64,000 nucleotides of DNA from Shinisaurus crocodilurus (lineage: Eukaryota > Chordata > Lepidosauria > Squamata > Shinisauridae): the NCBI GenBank assembly GCA_021292165.1, contig CM037879.1, positions 263,879,921-263,943,920 of the forward strand, in the 5' to 3' direction. Below the pieces are notes generated by a model, which did no database searches, was not told the DNA's origin, and saw nothing but the letters and a program-made list of their open reading frames with translations. Both the position numbers and the translations under genes were made by a program. Each line of letters starts with the position of its first letter. The stretch's first letter is position 1. Positions 25,801-38,700 of this stretch are shown in pieces.

Positions 25801-28800
25801 CTTGCGTCTAAGACTGCTGCTCCTATAAACTATATTTTCCTTGTAGGTATAAGGACAGATTTCTTCTTGTTCAGGCAAAGTCCTAGATCTTCCAGCAAGT
25901 CCAGTGTCATCTAGAGAGAGTGGTGAAGACTATGCTCCGTCGAATCCACTACAAGCCAGTCGTCGAGATAAGGGAACATCTCTATGCCTTGAGCTCGAAG
26001 GTAGGCACAGACCACGACATCACACTTGATGAAGACTCTGGGCACTGTCAATAGGCCGAACAGAAGCACAATGACTGAAAGACCTGTTGTCCTATGCTGA
26101 ATCGAAGAAATTTCTGACTGTCCTGGTGGATCCTTATGTGAAAATAGGCATCCTGTAGGTTGATGGACACAAACCAATCGCTCCTACAAAGGAGAGGCAG
26201 GATCGATTGGCAAGTGACCATCCAAAACTTCTTTGCTGTTATAAAGAAGTTGACAGTCCTGAGGTCCAGGATCAGCCAAAGCTCTCCATCCTTTTTTGGC
26301 ACTGTGAAATACCTGGAATAGAGGCCTTCCCGCAAGCGAGAACTGGGGACAGATTGTATTGCCCCTTTTTGAAGCAAGGAAGTCACGTCCTCCTGCAGCG
26401 TTGGTGATGGCTGCATGGTGCAGATACCAAGAAAAGGAGGGAGGGTGTCAAAACTGATCCTGTACCTGTGCTGGACGATGTCGAGTACCTAGCGGTCTGT
26501 CGTTATTTTCTTCCATGATGGTAGGAAGCGGGACAGGCGGTCGTAGAATTGAAGATTTGGAGCAGATGGAGCAGGCGGAGTCGAGGTGAGACAGAAGTCA
26601 AAGGTGCCACTTGTTGTTGTTGTCTCCTCCTCTACAGGAGCCCCAGTATCAAGGCTGGGTGAAAGGGTGTCTCGGTGCCTGGGGCTGCTGTGCACGAGGC
26701 TGACGTTCCTGCACACCTCTCTGTACAAAGGACAAGGCAGTTGTTGAGACCACCTCCGTTGGCAATATGGTCTGGTCGACGGCTGTGACCTGAGACCTAT
26801 CTTTCTGGCATTAGCCTTCACTTTTTGCACCGCATCTAGGGAGTCATCAGTGGAGGCACTAAACAGGCCCTCCCCATCGAATGGTGGATCTTCTATCCGG
26901 GACCTCACCTCCAGTGCCAGTGATGTTGATCAGAGCCAGGCGTGACAGCATAATGCTACAGCTCCGATTAACAAGTGGCTGTGGCAATCAGCCTGGTGTC
27001 GAGTGGTTTTTATTTGCTGGCAAGATAGGCTAGATGCCTCAGACTGGAATACTCAGGCCAGTTCCCTTTTCTCAGATAATGACACAGGTAGGCCATCTTC
27101 TCCCAAAGAAAAAGCTGATACCTGGCCATGGTAGCCTGGTAATTAGCCACCTGAAGTCCAAGGGAACTGGACGAGTAGACCCATCTGCCGAAGCCATCTA
27201 ACCTCTTCCCCTCCTTATTCACTGGGGTGGAATGTTGCTTGCCAGACCTGGATTGTGCAGACTCCACGATTATTGAGTTCGGTACAGGATGGGAGAAGAG
27301 AAATTTGGCATCCTCCTCCCGCACCCTGTACATGGTCTCAAGGCGCCTTGCCGTTGCTGGAGTAGTAGCAGGGTTCTTCCAGGTGCTTTGCACCGTTTCC
27401 AGGAGCGTTGGGAGGAAGGGGATCAGTGTCAGAGTGATGGTCAATGTGGAGATGACATCAAACACTGGATTGTTCCATCTAACTTCCTCAACCTTTGTCT
27501 CCATACCCAAGGCTTGGGTCATACGCTGAACATACTCCACGAAGCTCCCCAGATCCTCACACGGCGAGACGGCTGCCCTGGACCCCACTTGCTGGTCTGG
27601 CGAAGACAAGTATGGAGTCACAAATAGAAAGGAGGCACTGTCCGACGTATAGTCCTCTGGCTAGGAGAATCGTCTCGCTGATGGCACAGATAAGGCAGGC
27701 TGAGTCAGATCATGGGCTGCTGCAGAAACGGGGGCTATAGCCTGTGTCGACCCTGGTGATCAAGATCAACAGGGTGTTTGGGACTCTTTTGGGAATCTTG
27801 CTCGGCGTGAAGGTGGAGACAGCGATCTCAATTGTGGCCTTTGGTAAAAATGACCTCGAGACCGAGGAGACTCATACTCTTCCCAAAGAGATCTGTCCCC
27901 ATGGAAAACTCTGTAGTAATCTCCATACCATCTGTATGGTTCACAGTAGGAAGCTGCTGAATACTCCGAACCAACCTCATACATGGGAGACCGGGACCCA
28001 TAGCGTTGATCTCGTTCTCCCTCAGGATGGGGCTGGAATGGGCAATCCAGTTCTGGAGACAGCTGGCACACATCGGGACGATGCCTCACATCTCTTATCT
28101 GTTGATACTGAGTACTACCGGACTCCCTAGAGCTTGATCTCTGATGAACAGGAGGAATCGAGCTCGAAATCTCACCGCGATCGACGGCGAGATGAGACGA
28201 TTCCATGATTTCCCCTTTGGAGATGGAAATCACCGGGGCCTTCGAGCTCGTAGAGCCTCTCGGTGCCAGGGGGCAAGAGCACCTTTGTTCGGACTTGACT
28301 TGCACCAGTGCCAAGACAGATGGTGCTGGGACCACCACTGTCACCAAAGTCGAGGCAGCTGGAGAAGAAGAGGTTTTCTTGGGGGACAATTTGGACAAAT
28401 TGGTTTTGTCTTTTTTTGCCTCCTTGCTATGTTTACGCCTCTAGGCATCCTCCTTAGCCTTGCGTGCCTCCAGCGACTTCCCCAGTGTCTAGGGGTATTT
28501 AGTCATGGTCGTGTAGTCGGAGGAGACTTTGGCTTTGCTGGAGGAGGAGCCATAGAAGTTGATGGTGTGGGAAACGCTTGGGGGGGCCTTGTGCCACAAC
28601 ACTGCCTTTAGTTTGTCTGCCTGGTGTTTGCGGCTTGGCATGTAAATGCCTGGCAGTGGTGGCATGAGTCAACCACATGGCCCTCTCCTAAACAAAAAAG
28701 GCACAAAGAGTGTCCATCGGCAGGCAGCAACTTCGCTCCGCACCTCACACACTTCCCGAATGCCACCTTGAGAGGCATGGCCCCTCAAAAAGAAGCGAGG

Positions 28801-29611
28801 AAAGAAGGGCTTTTTTGGTTTAAATTTAGAGAACGAAGAAAAAAGAGTGAAGAATCAAGAAAAAAACGCTCAGCTAACAGCTGCAAATAGCAGATATAGA
28901 AGGAACCTCCTGAGAAGCTACTAGCTGCAATGGCAATTGAAGAGGAACTGAGGGATCGGGTGGGAGCCCCACTAAGGAGCATGCATGATGGGGGAGGGGC
29001 TCCCGCCCGATTTTCCTCAGCTATAGAACTTTGCTGAAGCGGTCTCAGCACAGGCACAGAGCCCATGTGTGTGATGCACAGAGGCCACAAAGAAGAACTT
29101 AAGAGCAGCCATGCTGGATCAAAGCAAGGGTCCATCTAGTCCAGCATTCTGTTCACACAGTGGCCAATCAGCTGCCCAGAGGAAACCCACAAGCAGGACA
29201 TAAGTGTAACAGCACCCTCCCGCCCAAGTTCCCGAGCACCTGGTGTACATAGGCATACTGCCTCCGATACTGGAGGTAGCATATAGCCATCAGGACTAAT
29301 AGCCATTGATAGCCTTCTCCTCCATGAATTTGTCCAATCCCCTTTTAAAGCCATCCAAATTGGTGGCCATCACTACATCTTGTGGAAGTGAATTCCATAG
29401 TTTAAGTATGCACTGTGTGAAGAAGTAATTCCTTTTATCTGTCCTAAATTTCCCACCAATCGGCTTCATGAGTTATTTATTTATTATATTTATACCCTGC
29501 CTTTTTTCCTGCAAGGAACCCAAGGCAGCTTACGTAATCCTCCTCCTCTCCATTTATCCTCACAACAACCCTGTGAGGTAGGTTAGTGTGAAGAAAAGAG
29601 CCTTTGGGGGG

Positions 29612-29644
<33 letters not shown>

Positions 29645-29713
29645 CATGTGTGAACCGGCTGGGGTAGGGTGTGCATAGTTAGCGTGTGGAGAAAGGGGCC
29701 TTTGGGGGTTCCT

Positions 29714-29744
<31 letters not shown>

Positions 29745-32700
29745 CACACGCCTCCTCATGTGTAAACCAAGTGGGGCCAGTTGAGGGGGCTGGGAGGAAA
29801 CGAAAGCCTCGGATGGAATGAATGGTGCCTAGATGCCTGGAGAAGCTGGCCTAGGGCTTTCATATGTAAATAGTTCAAGCCATGAGTCATGAGTTCCCTT
29901 CCCCCTGCCTGGCCAGGTGAGGTGCATGGTGATTGGCTAAGAGGCAGCAGAGGAGGGGAGGGGGGGAAAAGGTATATTTCCCAAAGCGTAGGTTTTGGTC
30001 GTTGTTCTACCCGGCTGTGGTAATGGCGGTAAGCCAAGGACCCCAGGCAGCTCCTGGTGAAATTAGCTGGATTGAGGGCTCTAGTAAAGGCAAGCCTTGT
30101 GGGAGTTTTACCCATCTCGGACCTTCGGGTAGGTGTGGTAATCTCCTTCGGGCAGCGAGGCTGTGCTGGATTTAACCTTTGAAGAGAACACCCTCAGGTA
30201 ACAGGTGTGTGCCTGAGAGATATTAAGGAATCAGGTTTTATTGTTTTGCAGCTTTACTGTGTACTAAAGTGTCTCTCTCTTTATTTTGTGTGCTTCTCTC
30301 ATTTCCCTAATCTTGTTGTAAAATGCTACCAGAATAAACCTTGTCGTGGTTTTACCCCACATGGGTTTTGTAGTTACTCTGCTTGGTTCAGTATCTACAT
30401 CCAGGTTACAGAATTGAAGGCGAGTCCCTGAACAGAGATTCAAGTAGGGTTGCAGACAGCTGAGGCTGGCAATCTGGTACCTTGAGATCTCTGGGGGTCT
30501 TGGTTCCTTTGGAGTAGGAAGGGGTGGGGGTGTGGCGGCCAGCCAGCCCCCCCTTCCTCCACAGTTAGGCTAAGAGTCAGTGACTGGCCCAAAGTCACCC
30601 AGTGAGTTTCATGGCCGAGCGGGGACTAGAACCCGGATCTCCCGAGTCCCAGTGCAACACTCAGGTTCTAGTATTATGAGTGGGGGGGGGGGGATGTCTA
30701 TGTGCTTTCTCCATACCATGCATAATTTTGTACACCTCTATCATGTCTCCCCTTAGTCTCCTTTTTTCTAAATGAAACCATCTCAGACACAGTAATACCT
30801 TGGATTGCAAGCATATTTCGTTCCGGAGCCATGCTTGTAATCCAAAACACTCTTATATCAAAGCGATTCATCTTGCGGGCATGAGCAGGGCTGATTTCAG
30901 CCCGCTACGCCCGCTCGAGGCGAGCGGTTACATCCCTACAACTTGCCTTGCAAGACCTTGCTCGTTTATCAAGTCAAAAATTTTAAAAAAATTTTGCTTG
31001 TCTTGCAAAACGCTCTCAGACCAAGTTACTTGCAATCCAAGGTATTACTGTATTGTAATCTTTCCTTGTAGGGGATTTGCTCCAGCCCCTTGATCATTTT
31101 ACTTGCCCTTTTTCTAACTCTACAATATCCTTTTTTAGGTGCAGCGACCAGGACTGTACACAGTATTCTAAATGTGGTCGCACCAGAGATTTGTATAAGG
31201 GGAACGTGATCTTGGCAATTTTATTTTCAATTCCTTTCCTAATTATGCCCAACATGGAATTTGCCTTTTTTAGAGCCTTCACACAATGGGTTGACATTTT
31301 CATTGAGCTGTCCACAACCTCAACATCTCTTTCTTGATCAGCCACCACTAGCTCAGATCCCATCAGCTTATGCTTGAAGTTGGGATGTTTTGCCCCAACA
31401 TGCATCACTTTACACTTGCTTACATTGAACCACATTTGCCATTTTGATACTCATTCTCCCAGTTTGGAGAGATCCTTTTGGAGCTCCTTACAATCCCTTT
31501 TTGTTTTAACTACTCTAAACAATTGGGTGTCATCAGCAAACTTGGCCACTTCACTGCTCACTCCTAATTAATTAATTAATTAATTATTAATCTTTGTAAG
31601 CCACTCTGAGAGCCTTTTCTGGCTGAAGAGCGGGGTATAAATGCAATAAATAATTAAATAAATAATTCCAGATCATTTATGAATAAGCTGAAAGGCACTG
31701 GTCCCAATACAGATCCCTGTGGGACCCCACTGTTTACATCCCTCCACTGGGAGAATTTACCATTTATTCCTACTCTCTGCTTTCTGTTCTTTAGCCAGTT
31801 ACTGATCCATAAGAGGGCCTTTCCTCTTAATTCCATGACTGCTAAGTTTGCTCAGGAGTCTTTGGTGAGGGACTATATCAAAGGCCTTTTGGAAGCCCAA
31901 GTAAACAATGTCTACAGGATCACCCATCCACATGTTTATTGACACTCTCAAAGAACTCTAAAAGGTTAGTGAGACAGAACTTACCTTTGCGAAAGCCATG
32001 CTCATTCTTTTTCAGCAGGGCTTGTCCTTCCATATGCTTACTAATCTTATCTTGAATAAAGCTTTCAACAAATTTACCTGGAGCAGACGTTAAGCTAACC
32101 AGCCTGTAATTTCCCAGATCCCCCTGGATCCCTTTTTAAAAATGTGTGTTACACTGGGCATTCTCCAGTCCTCTGGTACAGAGGCTGACCTTAGGGACAT
32201 GTTACATATTTTTGTTAGAAGATCAGCAATTTCATATTTGAGTTTTTAAAGAACCACTCTATAATAAATAAGCTTTCTGTAGTTGGAAAGATAGAATATG
32301 CAATTATATCGTTATTCATGTAACCTATTAGAACAAGGAATTACGGATATCTCATGTTTGCTTGGATCCCAATCCCAAACAGCACTGCACTGATGCAATT
32401 AGTGCTTACTATTATTAACCTAGTGGAACACAAAGGATTTGACTGGAAAATCTGTTAAGGAGAGAAGTGGTCATGGGGCCTCTCATATTCTAGTAAAATG
32501 CACAGCTCTTTAGATCAGTCAAAGTTCTGTTTTTAAGAGATGAATCAAAGCTAGTAACCATGTCGTTATTGTTGCATGGAGTAACACAAAAGCACATAAA
32601 CATGCTAACTGGCTGCTATGGGGAATTATGTCACAAGTACAGGATGTTGCATGACATTCCAACAACAGTTTTCCTTCCTTAGGGAACAGATTACAAATGG

Positions 32701-35700
32701 ATTTCTTATATTAGTTGAAGCAGTCACTAATAACAATAACATAGCAGTGATGGAAGAGTAATTGATTTGGATGAACTGTTGTTCCTCACTACAGGGTACG
32801 TATTGGTCTTACAACGCATCTCTCCATGCAGAATGGATTGAAAAGAAATTATGAAACTTAGATGTATTACACATCCCTTTTCTCAAAATCTTCCATACGG
32901 CTCCAGTAGACACAAAATTACATAGAGTAATCAGACCTTGTTTTCCATCATACTAATTTTATAATGTAGAAAAATTATTTTCTTCAGAATAGCCATGGCT
33001 TGGTGATTTAAGATTCTGGCTTCAGAATCAGGTTTTGGTTGTTTTTTTTGGTTCTTGTAAATTTCTGGTTGACTCGCTTAACCTTGTTCTGAAGAACTTT
33101 TGCATTGTACTGCAGAATTAATAATCTCCTTCTCTCTCCTTTCCTATTTATGCTATAAGTTCTTGCAAAGTGTAAGGTCCTTGCACGGCCTCCAAACACA
33201 AATAAAACAAAATGTCAGGATGTGAAAGAGGATTCTATTTGACATTGCTGTGCTTTAATTATAAAGGAAAGTCATAAATCTAGCAATATAATCCATTTTA
33301 CTAAAAGGAGCAACCAATGGAATTGTGCCTTTGTCCAGAACCCCACTACTAGTTCCAATCTAAGAATCAGAACTAAAACTTCTTTACATAGCCTGCATCA
33401 CACTGTATTGTTCCCAACACATATTCCTGGTAGTCTGGCAACATGCTTCCAAGGCTTTCATGATCCTATTCCATTGCAAGCTATACTTTCAAAAATTACT
33501 CTTCTAGTTTTCACACATTCATTAATTTGCATTCCTACCTTGTCTGAACTGAAAAACCTGAACATAAAAGAACCAGGTTTTGAAACAAAGGAACAAGTAT
33601 TGCTAACAATAGCCTTTTGGATTGCCTGTAAGAGGTGTGGGTGGGTGGCACTGCTTTGTGGTGGTTTCACTTCTGCTTCTCAGGTAAGTTCCAGAAGGTG
33701 GCAATAGGAAACTGTTGCTCCATTCCATAGGAATTGTCCGGTAAGGTGCTACAAAGTTCCATCTCGTGTTATTTAACTTCTACATTAAGTTGGTGGGAGA
33801 GGCCCCTAGAGAATTTGGAGTTTAGTGTCATCAATATGAGTATGACACCCACTTTTCTTCCTCTACTAAAATCCTAGTGAGATTTTGGAGTCTCTGAACA
33901 GGTATCTGGAGTTGGTAGTAGACTGGAGGAGAACCGATAAATGGAAGCTAAATCCAGATAAGACAGGTGTTGATAGCTGCCAGGTCTGTAAGGAATTGGT
34001 GGACTGTCTGATCTGAAATGCCTTCTCCCATTTATCCCCACCCCGATGCCTTCAGAAGAGAACCCTGTTGAGGGTGTCACTGCTGTCTGAGGTTAGCAGA
34101 TGGTGACTAGGTCCATGGCTGTATCTGTAGTAGCGACATTACTTTGGGAACTCTCTGCCTGCGAAGCTCACATGGGCACTGTACTTCTGTCATCCAGGAA
34201 GGTGACAAAACCCCTATTCAAGTGTTATTACTCCATGCAACTAACATCAGCAGAGTCGCATGTGCTGACTTTGCCCCCACATCCCCTGCTGGCCCCACTC
34301 CCATACTGCCCATGATTTGGAAGCATGTCTAAAGAGAGGAAACCTGCCAGACAAACACAGGCTGTCCCTATGAGCTAGTACTCTGTTTGTGCAGGTTTCT
34401 AGTTCACAGGAACTAGAATTGGCCTACATGCTGTTAGCAGACATTCCCTCTGCACACATGCTCCCAAAGTGGCTTAGGGGTGTGACGGGCAGGGGATGCA
34501 AGGGTGGGGCTAGACATGTGGCCCTGTTCTCTCTCCACAAAATGTTAATCATGTAGAGTAACAACACATGAATAGGCCACCCCGGTTTCCTCTGCTCCCC
34601 ACCCCACAAAATGGCCCCTTTAGCCCCTCTCCAAGGTTGCTTCCCCGACCTCGGAGCATAGCAGGCATGGTTATTTCTGCGCCAGCTGCAAGGGGGCGGG
34701 GGATCTGACTTCTGATTCCCAGCTCCGAGGTCGGAGCACTGTCTCTGACCTTGGAGCTAGGAATCTGAACTATCCCATGGCCCCCCAGACAAGTCACGAG
34801 CTAGATCGGAGTAGGAAATGTGGTTCAGATGGAGTTCAGAATAGGGGTTCAGATGGAGATTTTAGGTGGACTGACCTCTGGATGGCTTAGTAATTGGAGT
34901 GCTCCATGCAGTAACAATCCTGACTCTTGGCACTTGATTTGCACTGAGTTGTTTTTGAGGACTTAGAATGCCCTTAGTAAGCGATATAAATGCTCATATG
35001 ATATTCTTAATTATTTATAGTCCACTGGAGAGAAGTGGAATACCAATTTAATAAATAAAGAAATGTAAAGATGTACTGTTTGGACCTACCTGAAAGCTTG
35101 CGACAATGCCCATTCCAATACAACCCAGCACTCCAACACATAGTGTCAGTAAATTGAGACAAGGGGCAATAAAATGTGCCACTTCATTTTGCTGTTTTAT
35201 AATTAAATATCTGGTATACATTGTAGCTGCACCTAAAAAAATTAGAATACAAAAATTATTCAGAAGCTGGACTATAGGCAAAGCATCCAATGCAAGAACT
35301 GTTTGGTCTGACTACACAGGGAATAAGAAAAATATCCTTCATCCTACTCAGATAATGAACATGCTACACAGTGTTCTTCAGTGCAATACAATGAGCAAAA
35401 TATATGAAAATACTCAAATATTTATAGACAAAAAAAGGAGTCAGTTACCCAGCATTCTGTCCCACTCTTGGGTGACCAAGAAACAGAACTCAGGGCAAGG
35501 CTAAGCAGATGAAGAGATGGGGTTATGCAGAATTGATTCTCAATGGTTGGGGTCACCTGAGGTGGGGGCTAAAAATGCTTCCTACCCCTATGATTTCCCA
35601 AAGTGCACTCCTTTAGCTTCTCCCACATAGGTTAATGGTTGCCATTCCATCCTATGGGGGGGGGGGGAAAGTAAATTGTATGGATTTATTAAAAGATGTA

Positions 35701-38700
35701 TACCCTACATTTCTTTTCCAGGTAAATCAAGGTAGCTAAAAAAAATTAAAACAAATCACAACACTACATAAAACAGTAAAACCTACTTAAAGCCTAAAAA
35801 GATTACTATAACATGAATGACCAAAGCAGCAGAGAAAGAACAACAGTAAGGCCCATGAAACAATTTAACAAAGCCCCAAAGCCTTCCTCAAAAGCCAAAT
35901 TTTCACAATATAGAAAAATCTGATGAAATCAAGGGGCATTCCATAACATATTTTTTATTTACCGGTATTTATTTTATGTTATATTTATACCCCGCCTTTT
36001 TCCCTGAAAGGAACCCAAGGTGGCTTACATAATCCTCCTCCTCCTCCTCCTCTCCATTTTATCCTCACAACAACCCTGTGAGGTAGGTTAGGCTGAGAGT
36101 CAGTGACTGGCCCAAAGTCACCCAGTGAGTTTCATGGCCGAGCGGGGATTTGAACCTGGATCTCCTGAGTCCCAGTCCAACACTCTCACCACTACGCCAC
36201 ACTGGCTCTCTCTAGGTGCAACAAGAAGGACTTGCATCTACCCCACCAAGGTCCAGACAGCGACATGGGGGGGTCGGGACACACACAACACAAAACATAT
36301 GGAGAAGGACCTCTGATGTTGATCTAAGCATGCAGGTATGACTCAGGTATGATATTGACCTAAGCATACCAGAAGTGGAGGTCCTTAAGCTGTCCTGATC
36401 CCAGACCATTCAGAACTTTAAAAGTAAGTATCAGCACTTTTGTGTTGAGTCCAGAAACTTTGAGTAATATGCTCCATCCAGATGAGGTGATGCACTTTGA
36501 ACCACTAAATGCTTTTCTAAGACAGACCCACATAAATGTAAAGTAGTTTCATTTGGATGTTTCTTAAGCATGAATGATTGTGGTAAGATCTACATGAAGA
36601 GGCTCAACTGACCTACCAGCTAAATATGGTTAAAAGTACTTCTAGATCCGCTTATGAAACTGGGTAGCCCACCTTCAGTGGCAGGAATCTTATGGAGATT
36701 ACGTAGGGGTGTAATGGCAATATTCGAACCCTCCTTCTGCACACTCGACCCGTCATAATGACAGGCACTTTGTCAGTTATTATTGTTATATAACACCCCC
36801 AATGTAAATGGTGTTTTATAGAGTAACACAGGCAAAAGCAGTCTCTGCCCAGAGGAATTTACAAATACCATTGCTAGGGGGAAAAACCCTGCACCGGCAG
36901 GTAGTACATACATTTGAGACCACAGACTCTATCCTGAAATCTCTGGTTCAAGCAACCTTTGGGGTTTGACCATACAATCTGGCGCACCACACACACATCT
37001 ATCTATCTATCCTATTTGCCCTACTTCCACAAGGCAGGTTTATGCACACTTTACATCAGTCCCCACTACAGATCAACCCACACAACTCAGCATGGCACAA
37101 CAGAGGATAGGAGCAATATGAGCAGATTATTTCAGTTGTCTTGGGGCCATTCTACCCATTACACAGCAACAAACCCATGTTTTCCACCAAATGTGCACAA
37201 CTGCAGCTGCAGTGTATTTGTATGATACTCACCGTTTCAAATGCCTGTCTATCATATTCACACTTCACATTTATTTATTTATTTATTCAATCTATTTTTG
37301 AATCGCCCATTCAGCCAGTCATCTGGCCACTCTGAGCAATGTACAGTGTAATTAAATACAAAAACAAAACAAAAAACAGAGCGTAAGTTAGCCCTGGGGG
37401 GGGGGGTGTCCAACCGGAGCAGGCCCTGATGTTCCCTCTGCCCCCTCCTGCTGCCTTCACTCCTTCCTCTTCCCCACAGGGCCCTTGATGTCAGTTAGCC
37501 TGGGGGGGAGGGGCAGTCCAACTGGAGCAGGCCCTGATGTTCCTCTGCCTGCTCCTGCCACCTTCACTCCTTCCTCTTTCCCACAGGGCATTTAGCTGTA
37601 TGCCTAAAAACACCCAACTTATGGTGCAACCTATGGGAATGCCTGTAAGCCCCTGAACTCTGTGGCTTACAGGCACCCAATGTAGAGTGGGAGGAGTGGC
37701 AGAGGTGATCTTTGCCTCCCTGCTCCTCCCGCTCTGCATTTTTGCTAGACGGACGTTTTTGGCCATCTAGCAGGGGCATTTCGAATGGGGAGGGAAGGAG
37801 ACTGGAGCAGCCTTGGGATACCTTGTATCCTGGCCACCCCGGTTTCCTCTGCTCCCCACCCCACAAAATGGCCCCTTTAGCCCCTCTCCAAGGTTGCTTC
37901 CCCGACCTCGGAGCATAGCAGGCATGGTTATTTCTGCGCCAGCTGCAAGGGGGCGGGGGATCTGACTTCTGATTCCCAGCTCCGAGGTCGGAGCACTGTC
38001 TCTGACCTTGGAGCTAGGAATCTGAACTATCCCATGGCCCCCCAGACAAGTCACGAGCTAGATCGGAGTAGGAAATGTGGTACCCATGGGCAGCAATGTG
38101 CCCCCAGAGACCTTCCTTGGTGCCCACCAAGACGGCCAGTCCTCCCAATTTATTTATTTTTTAAAATATTTTCTCACTGGCATCTGGGATTGCTTCAAAG
38201 TGAAGTGGGCTAGCTGCTGCCATCTTTTGCGACTTGCCATGCCCACTGACAACAGCTGACAACAGAAGATAAGCAACAATAAAAAAGACAGCTCAACATG
38301 CAGACCACACTTTGGCTCTTTTAGCAAGTTCCATGGAGTGGTGGTGTATGGTTTTGTAGGCTTAGTGTGCCTTACCATTTGCCCCCATATCATACTTCTT
38401 GCCAGGGATTTTCAAACAAAATTTGGTCTGTGATTTATGCAGGCTCAGTGGTTTATAGTTCTAAACTCATAAAACAGTGCTTCAGAAAAAGACACTGCTT
38501 TGTCTTAACCTTTCCCCACCTCCTCTCCTCTTGGGAACCATCATCTCTCCTTCTCCCTAATACTGTCAATATGGTCATTTTTCAGAGATTTGTTACAGAA
38601 AGTCTACTTCCTTTTGCAGCATCTCCAGTGCCGGGTGTTAGAAACTACCCTGAAGGAAATTTATCAAGGTAACATGTATATTAATGATTTACCGTACTTT

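Larger units (their letters stand above)
23556..29098 (-). mobile_element. DIRS-type tyrosine-recombinase retrotransposon, near full length
   Basis: Minus-strand element of 5.54 kb. It has inverted terminal repeats (left about 23584-23758, right about 28932-29098), an internal complementary region (23889-23978) combining both outer edges, and remnants of Gag, reverse transcriptase/RNase H and tyrosine recombinase in that order. There is no target duplication; both ends share AAGAAC (GTTCTT on the coding strand). All ORFs are broken by stops or frameshifts, so it is a dead copy. It interrupts the 3' tip of a CR1 within DRAM1 intron 3. Confidence 0.92.
29099..32245 (-). mobile_element. CR1 LINE, 5'-truncated, host of a nest of insertions
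   Basis: Minus-strand CR1. The 3' end (TGCTGGATCAAAG..) starts at 29099, with its last bases displaced to 23551-23555 by the DIRS element. Reverse transcriptase remnants include [10 protein letters not shown] at 31836-31654 and the C-terminal block [17 protein letters not shown] at 31435-31094. It is interrupted by the SINE plus LTR (about 29474-30663), the Tigger-like MITE (30790-31050) and a short LINE tail (about 31569-31668). Confidence 0.88.

Noticed and set aside
27227..28611. Plus-strand frames of 100-155 codons
   Set aside because: They are antisense to the DIRS Gag region and match no family.
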